A stretch of DNA of 64,000 bases from Xylanibacter ruminicola Ga6B6 (GTDB lineage Bacteria > Bacteroidota > Bacteroidia > Bacteroidales > Bacteroidaceae): NCBI RefSeq assembly GCF_000687715.1, contig NZ_JHXD01000014.1, forward strand, positions 24,886 to 88,885, read 5' to 3'. The notes under the pieces are model-generated. The model ran no database searches. It had not been told where the DNA came from and worked only from the letters and a program-made list of their open reading frames with translations. Positions within the stretch are counted from its first letter, which is position 1, and each line of letters begins with the position of its first letter. A program made the position numbers and the translations under genes. Shown in pieces: positions 57,532-64,000 of the stretch.

Positions 57532-60500
57532 CTACCTGTATTCTGACCAAGATTTGATACCAATTTCGTTCAGTTTAATGCTACAGAAAGCATGAATGAA
57601 TGCACTTGCCAGTCGGCTATTGGTAATCAGGGGCACGTTCAGATCGATTGCTGCACGACGAATCTTGTAGCCGTTGGTAAGTTCATGTGTAGTAAGATTC
57701 TTCGGAATATTTACTACCATGTCGATTTTATGCTCATGCAGCAGGTCGAGTGCCTGTGGCTGGGCGTTATCCGATGGCCAGTGTACCAGGGTGTTGGCAA
57801 TGCCGTTATCGGTAAGGTACTTTGAAGTACCACCTGTAGCATACAGCTCGTAACCGTTTTCAACCAGCTGTCGGGCGGCATCCAGCATTTCTGCCTTCTG
57901 CTTAGCCGAACCTGTTGAGAGCAGAACTGTCTTCTTTGGTATGCGGTGACCAACGCTGAGCATCGCCTTGAGCAGTGCGGTGTCGGTGTTATCGCCGATA
58001 CAGCCTACCTCACCGGTAGATGCCATATCTACACCAAGTACGGGGTCAGCCTTCTGCAGACGGTTAAAGCTGAATTGCGAAGCCTTGATACCTACATAGT
58101 CGAGGTCGAACAGGTTTTTCTTGGGCTTCTCTACAGGCAGACCGAGCATAACCTTGGTGGCCAGGTCGATGAGGTTCAGCTTGAGCACCTTACTTACGAA
58201 TGGAAAACTACGTGATGCACGCAGGTTACACTCGATAACCAGGATGTCGTTCTCGCGCGCCATATACTGGATATTGAACGGACCGTTGATGTGCAGTGCC
58301 TTGGCAATCTGACGTGAGATACGCTTGATACGGCGAACTGTCTCAACATACAGTTTCTGCGGTGGGAACTGGATGGTAGCGTCGCCTGAGTGTACACCGG
58401 CAAACTCGATATGTTCACTGATGGCGTAGGCCATAATCTCACCGTCTTTAGCCACGGCATCCATTTCGATTTCCTTGGCGTTCTCGATGAATTTCGAAAC
58501 TACAACAGGATGATCCTCAGATACATTGGCTGCCAACTGCAGGAACTTTTCAAGCTCCTCCTTGTTCGAGCAAACGTTCATGGCTGCACCCGAGAGTACG
58601 TATGATGGGCGTACCAGAACTGGGAATCCTACACGGTCAACGAAGTTATCGATATCCTCCATCGATGTGAGTGCGCTCCACTCGGGCTGGTTCACACCAA
58701 TTTCGTTCAGCATCTGCGAGAACTTAGCGCGGTCCTCTGCACCATCGATATCAACGGCCTGGGTTCCGAGAATGTTCACGTGCTGCTCATCCAGATATAC
58801 AGCCAGGTTGTTAGGAATCTGACCGCCGGTAGATACAATTACGCCGTGAGGCTGCTCCATGTCGATGATATCCAATACACGCTCGAATGTGAGTTCGTCG
58901 AAGTACAAGCGATCACACATGTCGTAGTCGGTAGATACCGTCTCGGGGTTGTAGTTAATCATCACACTACGCCAGCCTTCCTTGCGGATAGTGTTCAGAG
59001 CCTGAACACCGCACCAGTCGAACTCTACCGACGAACCGATGCGATAAGCACCCGAACCTAATACGATGATACTCTTTTTGTCGTTTTCAAACTGTATGTC
59101 GCTGGCCACGCCACTGTAGGTTACATACAGATAGTTAGTTTGCGCGGGGTATTCGGCAGCCAAGGTATCGATCTGCTTTACTACAGGCAGAATACCGAAC
59201 TGCTTACGACGGTTGCGAACCAGCAACGAAGCCTCGTGCATATTGCGGGTCTCGCCTTCCAAGCCAATGGCGCGGGCAATCTGGAAATCGGTAAATCCAT
59301 AAACCTTTGCCTGGCGCAGCAGGTCCTTCTCGATGGTGTTGATATTCTGTTTCTTCAGCTGCTCGTCGATGTCGATAATGTGCTTCAGTTTCTGCAGGAA
59401 CCACTTGTCAATCTTGGTCAACTCGTGAATACGATCAATGTCGTACAGTTTGTCGTGCATGGCCTTCGAGATGACGAAGATACGCTTATCGGTTGGCTCG
59501 CGCAGGGCGGCATCGATATCGTTAATCTTCAGTTCTTTGTTCTCAACAAATCCGTGCATGCCCTGACCAATCATACGCAAGCCCTTCTGGATAGCCTCCT
59601 CAAAGTTGCGACCGATGGCCATTACTTCGCCTACCGACTTCATCGATGAACCGAGCTCCTTATCTACACCATGGAACTTAGAGAGGTCCCAACGTGGTAT
59701 CTTACAAACCACGTAGTCGAGTGCAGGCTCAAAGAAGGCGCTGGTGGTCTTGGTAACCGAGTTCTTCAGCTCGAACAGACCATAGCCCATACCCAACTTG
59801 GCAGCTACGAAAGCCAAGGGGTAACCGGTTGCCTTTGATGCCAGTGCCGACGAACGGCTCAATCGGGCATTAACCTCAATTACACGATAGTCTTCCGACT
59901 GTGGGTCGAAAGCATATTGTACGTTACACTCACCTACGATACCGATGTGACGGATAATCTTGATGGCCAGTGCACGCAGCTTATGATATTCTGAGTTGGT
60001 CAGAGTCTGTGAAGGAGCGATAACGATCGACTCACCTGTGTGGATTCCCAGGGGGTCGAAGTTCTCCATGTTACATACTGTGATACAGTTGTCGTATTTA
60101 TCGCGTACTACCTCGTACTCAATCTCCTTCCATCCCTTCAACGATTTCTCAACCAGTACCTGTGGTGAGAAAGCAAAAGCTTTCTCGGCCAGCTTGTTGA
60201 GCTCCTCTTCGTTGTCGCAGAAACCTGAACCCAGACCGCCGAGTGCGTAAGCTGCACGCAGGATTACTGGATAGCCCAGTGCCTTGGCAGCCTTACGGGC
60301 GCTCTCGATATCAGAGCAAGCCTCGCTCTTAATGGTCTTTACGCCAATCTCATCGAGCTTCTTTACAAACAGCTCGCGGTCCTCGGTATCCATGATAGCC
60401 TGTACAGGTGTACCCAGTACTTTTACGCCGTACTTCTCAAGTACGCCGCTCTGGTAAAGCTCTACACCGCAGTTCAGAGCTGTCTGTCCACCGAAAGCCA

Positions 60501-60759
60501 GCAGAATGCCATCGGGGCGCTCCTTCTCAATTACTCGCTCAACGAAATAAGGCTGAACAGGCAGGAAGTAAATTTCGTCGGCTACACCTTCTGATGTCTG
60601 TACGGTGGCGATATTAGGGTTAATCAACACTGTTTTCACACCCTCTTCGCGCAGTGCTTTCAGAGCCTGCGAACCGCTATAGTCAAACTCTCCGGCCTCG
60701 CCTATCTTCAATGCGCCGCTACCCAGCAACAGCACTTTCTTTATACTATTATCTTTCAT
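57532..60759 (-). CDS. carB: Carbamoyl-phosphate synthase large chain
   Basis: 1075 residues, full length. Two homologous ATP-grasp halves (the first with ALGGLGSGF near 170 and VIEVNARLSRSSALASKATGYP; the second opening at IIVLGSGAYRIGSSVEFDW near 560 and ending ECNLRASRSFPFVSKV), then an allosteric MGS domain from about 930 (VLLSTGSAKQKAEMLDAARQL). It builds carbamoyl phosphate for pyrimidine and arginine synthesis with CarA. The start overlaps the carA stop (ATGA). Confidence 0.97.
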   Translation of the reverse strand: MKDNSIKKVLLLGSGALKIGEAGEFDYSGSQALKALREEGVKTVLINPNIATVQTSEGVADEIYFLPVQPYFVERVIEKERPDGILLAFGGQTALNCGVELYQSGVLEKYGVKVLGTPVQAIMDTEDRELFVKKLDEIGVKTIKSEACSDIESARKAAKALGYPVILRAAYALGGLGSGFCDNEEELNKLAEKAFAFSPQVLVEKSLKGWKEIEYEVVRDKYDNCITVCNMENFDPLGIHTGESIVIAPSQTLTNSEYHKLRALAIKIIRHIGIVGECNVQYAFDPQSEDYRVIEVNARLSRSSALASKATGYPLAFVAAKLGMGYGLFELKNSVTKTTSAFFEPALDYVVCKIPRWDLSKFHGVDKELGSSMKSVGEVMAIGRNFEEAIQKGLRMIGQGMHGFVENKELKINDIDAALREPTDKRIFVISKAMHDKLYDIDRIHELTKIDKWFLQKLKHIIDIDEQLKKQNINTIEKDLLRQAKVYGFTDFQIARAIGLEGETRNMHEASLLVRNRRKQFGILPVVKQIDTLAAEYPAQTNYLYVTYSGVASDIQFENDKKSIIVLGSGAYRIGSSVEFDWCGVQALNTIRKEGWRSVMINYNPETVSTDYDMCDRLYFDELTFERVLDIIDMEQPHGVIVSTGGQIPNNLAVYLDEQHVNILGTQAVDIDGAEDRAKFSQMLNEIGVNQPEWSALTSMEDIDNFVDRVGFPVLVRPSYVLSGAAMNVCSNKEELEKFLQLAANVSEDHPVVVSKFIENAKEIEMDAVAKDGEIMAYAISEHIEFAGVHSGDATIQFPPQKLYVETVRRIKRISRQIAKALHINGPFNIQYMARENDILVIECNLRASRSFPFVSKVLKLNLIDLATKVMLGLPVEKPKKNLFDLDYVGIKASQFSFNRLQKADPVLGVDMASTGEVGCIGDNTDTALLKAMLSVGHRIPKKTVLLSTGSAKQKAEMLDAARQLVENGYELYATGGTSKYLTDNGIANTLVHWPSDNAQPQALDLLHEHKIDMVVNIPKNLTTHELTNGYKIRRAAIDLNVPLITNSRLASAFIHAFCSIKLNEIGIKSWSEYR

Positions 60760-61829
60760 AATGTCTCAATAAAACGGTCAAACATAAATTCTGTGTCAAC
60801 GGGGCCTGAGCAAGCCTCGGGGTGGAACTGGCTCGAGAACCAGGGCAATGAGAGATGACGGATACCCTCGTTCGAACCGTCGTTCATGTTTACAAAAAGT
60901 TCGCGCCAGTCGTTACCCAGTGTGGCAGCATCTACAGCGTAGCCGTGGTTCTGTGATGTAACGTAGCAGCGGTTAGTTCCTACCTCGCGTACAGGCTGGT
61001 TATGTGAACGGTGTCCGTACTTCAGCTTGTAGATGGTTGCGCCGCCAGCTTTAGCCAGCAACTGGTTACCCATACAGATACCGCAGATAGGCTTGCGTGA
61101 TGCCGACATCTGCTTTTTCAGAATCTCTACAGCGTCAACGCACATGTCGGGATCGCCAGGGCCGTTAGCTAGGAACAGACCATCGAACTCCATGTTGGTG
61201 TAGTCGTAATTCCAGGGCACACGGATTACCTCAACACCGCGGTTAACCAGGCAGCGGATAATATTGTTCTTTACACCGCAGTCAACCAACACTACCTTGC
61301 GGCCAGCGCCTTCGTTGTAGCGGATAATGTCTTTGCAGCTTACTTTGTCTACCCAGTTGATGCCCTCGTACTCAGCTGTAGGGATGTTTTCGGGCTCGTC
61401 GTCAAAAATAATCTGTCCCATCATCACACCGTGTTCGCGCAATACTTTGGTAAGTTCGCGTGTGTCTATGCCGGTAATGCCGGGTACACCCTCGCGTTTC
61501 AGCCAGTCGGCTAAGCTCTCGGTGGCATTCCAGTGTGAGTACTGCTCGCTGTAGTCGCTCACGATAATGGCCGATGCATAAATCTTGTCGCTCTCCATAA
61601 AGGTTGCCAGTCCATTATTTTCAATGCTGCATGGTGGCACTCCATAGTTTCCTACCAGCGGATAGGTAAGTGTCATCAACTGTCCGGCATAGCTGGGGTC
61701 GGTAAGGCTCTCAGGGTAACCCATCATAGCCGTATTAAATACCACCTCACCAGCTACGGGTTTCTCGCTACCGAAACTCTTGCCGTGAAATTTAGTTCCG
61801 TCCGAAAGGACCAGTGTTACATCTCTCAT
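60756..61829 (-). CDS. carA: Carbamoyl-phosphate synthase small chain (glutaminase)
   Basis: 357 residues. An N-terminal domain (LVLSDGTKFHGKSFGSEKPV; GYPESLTDPSYAGQLMTLTYP) and a class I glutamine amidotransferase: GLFLANGPGDP, the nucleophile Cys in ICGICMGNQLLAKAGG (GNQ replaces the common GHQ), and His-Glu in SQFHPEACSGP. It passes ammonia to CarB. I see no promoter directly before it; the glmS terminator ends about 40 bases upstream. Confidence 0.96.
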   Translation of the reverse strand: MRDVTLVLSDGTKFHGKSFGSEKPVAGEVVFNTAMMGYPESLTDPSYAGQLMTLTYPLVGNYGVPPCSIENNGLATFMESDKIYASAIIVSDYSEQYSHWNATESLADWLKREGVPGITGIDTRELTKVLREHGVMMGQIIFDDEPENIPTAEYEGINWVDKVSCKDIIRYNEGAGRKVVLVDCGVKNNIIRCLVNRGVEVIRVPWNYDYTNMEFDGLFLANGPGDPDMCVDAVEILKKQMSASRKPICGICMGNQLLAKAGGATIYKLKYGHRSHNQPVREVGTNRCYVTSQNHGYAVDAATLGNDWRELFVNMNDGSNEGIRHLSLPWFSSQFHPEACSGPVDTEFMFDRFIETL

Positions 61830-61861
61830 ATTCTTTCCTTATAATCTATATATATTCTTTA

Positions 61862-61895
61862 TAAAAAAGGCGAAACGTTTAAAAACGAATCGCCT
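61862..61895 (-). terminator. Terminator after glmS
   Basis: Read leftward: AGGCGATTCGTTT / AAACGTTTCGCCT with a central mismatch pair, then TTTTTTA. Confidence 0.7.
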
Positions 61896-61901
61896 CAAAT
61901 A

Positions 61902-63746
61902 TCATTCAACTGTCACCGATTTTGCTAAGTTTCTTGGCTGGTCAACGTTCTTACCTTTGCAAACAGCAACGTGATAAGCCAACAACTGCAGAGGAATCGT
62001 TGCAACCAACGGTTCCAAACACTCAAGCACGTCGGGAAGCTCAATCACCTCGTCGGCAATTTTCGCAATAGTGTCGTCGCCCTTTGATACGAGCGCTATC
62101 ACCCTACCCTGACGGGCTTTTATCTCCTGAATGTTCGACAATACTTTCTCGTACATCGCGTTATGGGTAGCGATAACTACTACAGGCATGTCGGAATCTA
62201 TCAGGGCTATAGGACCGTGTTTCATCTCGGCTGCGGGATAACCCTCAGCGTGGATGTATGAAATTTCTTTTAGTTTCAAGGCGCCTTCGAGTGCTACAGG
62301 GTATGAGAATCCGCGACCCAGATACAGGAAATTGTGTGCATAGGTAAACGTGCGGGCCAGGTCGGCTACCTTATCGTTTGCCTGCAGTACCTCGCGAATC
62401 TTCATAGGTATCTCGCTCAGGCCTTTTACTATTTTCAGATACTCTTCACGCTTAACGGTTCCCTTTGCCTCCGAGAGTGCCAGGGCAATCATTGTAAGCA
62501 CGGTTACCTGTCCGGTAAATGCCTTGGTTGATGCCACACCAATCTCAGGACCTACATGGATGTAAGTACCTGTGTCGGTGGCACGGGGAATTGACGAACC
62601 TATGGCGTTACATACACCATATATAAATGCGCCTTTTTCTTTTGCTAATTGTACGGCTGCCAGTGTATCGGCGGTCTCACCGCTCTGACTGATGGCGATT
62701 ACAACGTCGCCCTTACCAACTACAGGGTTGCGATAGCGGAACTCAGATGCGTACTCCACTTCTACAGGAATACGGCACAAGCTCTCAATAATCTGTTTGC
62801 CAATCAAACCGGCATGCCATGAAGTACCGCAAGCAACGATTACTACGCGCTTGGCGTCGAGCAGCTGGCGACGGTAGTCGATCAATGCCGACAGGGTTAC
62901 ATGATCGGCCTCTACGTTTACACGTCCGCGCATGCAGTTGGTCAGGCACTCAGGCTGCTCAAAAATCTCCTTCAGCATGAAGTGTGGGTAACCACCCTTC
63001 TCAATCTGGCCCAAATCGATATCTACAGTCTTAACGGCCAGCTCCTGATCTTCACCCTGGATGTTTACCACGTGCAGATCCTGACCGCGACGGATAACGG
63101 CGATGTTACCATCCTCCAGATAAACCACCTTATCTGTATACTCTACGATAGGACTGGCATCTGAACCGAGGAAGAACTCATCTTCGCCGATACCTACAAC
63201 CAGTGGACTCTGCTTACGGGCGCAGATAATCTGGTCGACATCACGCTTGTCGAGCACGGCGATGGCATAAGCACCAATTACCTGGTACAGGGCTACCTGT
63301 ACTGCTGTGAGCAGGTCGAGCTTCTTGTGTTCCTTAATATATTCTATGAGCTGAACCAGCACCTCGGTGTCGGTATCCGATACAAAGTGTACCCCCTTCT
63401 GCTGCAGTTTCTCCTTCAGCTCGGCGTAGTTCTCGATAATACCGTTATGGATGATGGCTAAGTTCTTACTTTCTGAATAATGTGGGTGTGCGTTACGCGA
63501 TGATGGCTCGCCATGGGTGGCCCAACGCGTGTGCGCTATACCTATAGTACCACTTACATTCTTGTCGTTGCAGTATTCACAAAGGTTGTCGACTTTTCCT
63601 TTCGACTTGTAAACATTCAAGTCGCCATTGTCATTAATCAAAGCTACGCCAGCGCTATCGTAACCACGATATTCCAGACGGCGCAAGCCTTTAATTAGTA
63701 TGGGATAAGCTTCCTTATTCCCGATATATCCTACGATTCCACACAT
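61902..63746 (-). CDS. glmS: Glutamine-fructose-6-phosphate aminotransferase
   Basis: 614 residues, normal length. N-terminal glutaminase with nucleophile Cys2 (MCGIVGYIGN), TRWATHGEPSSRNAHPH; then two SIS domains (VACGTSWHAGLIGKQIIE; AISQSGETADTL; LGRGFSYPVALEGALKLKEISY); C-terminal QPRNLAKSVTVE. It makes glucosamine-6-phosphate for peptidoglycan and LPS. No glmS ribozyme is seen in the leader; a consensus promoter lies upstream. Confidence 0.97.
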   Translation of the reverse strand: MCGIVGYIGNKEAYPILIKGLRRLEYRGYDSAGVALINDNGDLNVYKSKGKVDNLCEYCNDKNVSGTIGIAHTRWATHGEPSSRNAHPHYSESKNLAIIHNGIIENYAELKEKLQQKGVHFVSDTDTEVLVQLIEYIKEHKKLDLLTAVQVALYQVIGAYAIAVLDKRDVDQIICARKQSPLVVGIGEDEFFLGSDASPIVEYTDKVVYLEDGNIAVIRRGQDLHVVNIQGEDQELAVKTVDIDLGQIEKGGYPHFMLKEIFEQPECLTNCMRGRVNVEADHVTLSALIDYRRQLLDAKRVVIVACGTSWHAGLIGKQIIESLCRIPVEVEYASEFRYRNPVVGKGDVVIAISQSGETADTLAAVQLAKEKGAFIYGVCNAIGSSIPRATDTGTYIHVGPEIGVASTKAFTGQVTVLTMIALALSEAKGTVKREEYLKIVKGLSEIPMKIREVLQANDKVADLARTFTYAHNFLYLGRGFSYPVALEGALKLKEISYIHAEGYPAAEMKHGPIALIDSDMPVVVIATHNAMYEKVLSNIQEIKARQGRVIALVSKGDDTIAKIADEVIELPDVLECLEPLVATIPLQLLAYHVAVCKGKNVDQPRNLAKSVTVE

Positions 63747-63789
63747 ATACTGTTTTGTCGTTTTGTCGTCTTTAATTCAATTTCGGCTG

Positions 63790-63820
63790 CAAAATTACAA
63801 CAAAAATCTGAATCTACAAA
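63790..63820 (-). promoter_or_regulatory. Promoter of glmS
   Basis: Minus strand TTTG at 63820-63817, 19 bp, TAATTTTG at 63797-63790. Confidence 0.75.
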
Positions 63821-63864
63821 CGTTTTGCCCAAAAATATTTCTAAAAACTTACACAAGATAATAT

Positions 63865-63900
63865 AAAACAAAAATCCACCAAGATTCACATCTTGATGGA
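63865..63900 (-). terminator. Terminator of the tRNA-Asp transcript
   Basis: Read leftward: TCCATCAAGAT / ATCTTGGTGGA with loop gtga and one G-T pair, then TTTTTGTTTTA. It lies 7 bases after the tRNA. Confidence 0.8.
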
Positions 63901-63906
63901 CCTCTG

Positions 63907-63980
63907 CGGTGCGTACGAGATTCGAACTCGTGACCTCCTGCGTGACAGGCAGGCATTCTAACCTACTGAACTAACGCACC
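63907..63980 (-). tRNA. tRNA-Asp (GTC)
   Basis: Acceptor GGTGCGT/ACGCACC, anticodon loop CTGTCAC with GTC, T loop TTCGAAT, discriminator G. No encoded CCA. A D-loop of normal size is present. Confidence 0.94.
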
Positions 63981-64000
63981 ATTACTATGGAACGAATGAA

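Noticed and set aside
61830..63900. glmS ribozyme or another riboswitch in the glmS and carA leaders
   Set aside because: The leaders are short and AT-rich, without the expected conserved core; only promoter elements and terminators are seen.

Overview
The window reads as chromosome of a Bacteroidales bacterium, most likely Prevotella or a close relative. Support comes from Bacteroidetes-type promoters (TTTG, 19-20 bp, TAnnTTTG) before many genes, weak Shine-Dalgarno sites, and families typical of the group (DUF4835, DUF3127, DUF4105, GldE, DUF5112/DUF5113 kinase, fused FeoA-FeoB, the BT4734/VapE cluster). Most of it is ordinary core genome arranged in tight operons with many 4-base ATGA overlaps.

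Layout. 1-2273 (minus): beta clamp, DnaQ-like exonuclease, DUF4835 protein. 2441-3727: OB-fold DUF3127 protein and a tRNA methyltransferase. 3830-11820 (plus): one long operon lon-tgt-lptG/F-DEAD helicase-ispE-galE. 11971-14960: a periplasmic binding protein coupled to a dCache-HAMP-SpoIIE phosphatase. 14961-15643: hairpin-rich intergenic repeat mosaic. 15644-18024 (minus): sensor kinase and purine permease. 18094-22995: an accessory island. 23050-28484 (minus): envelope operon (FadL-like protein, LptC, CorC-like protein, PpiD). 28603-30944: DUF4105 protein and a phosphatase-fold protein. 31040-37661: secA, an ABC ATPase, feoAB. 37730-38797: GH43. 38804-43261 (minus): two-component system with a large double kinase and a membrane protein. 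43323-50029: hexuronate/ketodeoxygluconate catabolism in two divergent units around a LacI regulator. 49994-53999: GH25 lysozyme, clostripain-like peptidase, GldE, SSB. 54605-55011: four tRNA genes (Gly, Leu, Leu, Gly). 55145-63746 (minus): nspC, REC-kinase, carB, carA, glmS. 63907-63980: tRNA-Asp.

The most interesting part is the island at 18.1-23.0 kb. It carries two divergent transcription units. Leftward are a 30-residue smalltalk-like ORF, a two-TM protein and a phage P5/muramidase-like protein. Rightward are an unknown protein, a BT4734-like putative primase, a PriCT-2/VapE helicase and an HU-like protein with a Gly/Ser tail. Directly after the helicase gene, three tandem 9-mers (GGTGCAG[T/C]A) face inverted copies of the same core across an AT-rich 18-bp palindrome. 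This looks like a replication origin of a phage-satellite type. No integrase, capsid or terminase gene is visible, so the island may be a domesticated or decayed satellite. A start-less reading frame under an intact promoter (21957-22196) shows that some decay has happened.
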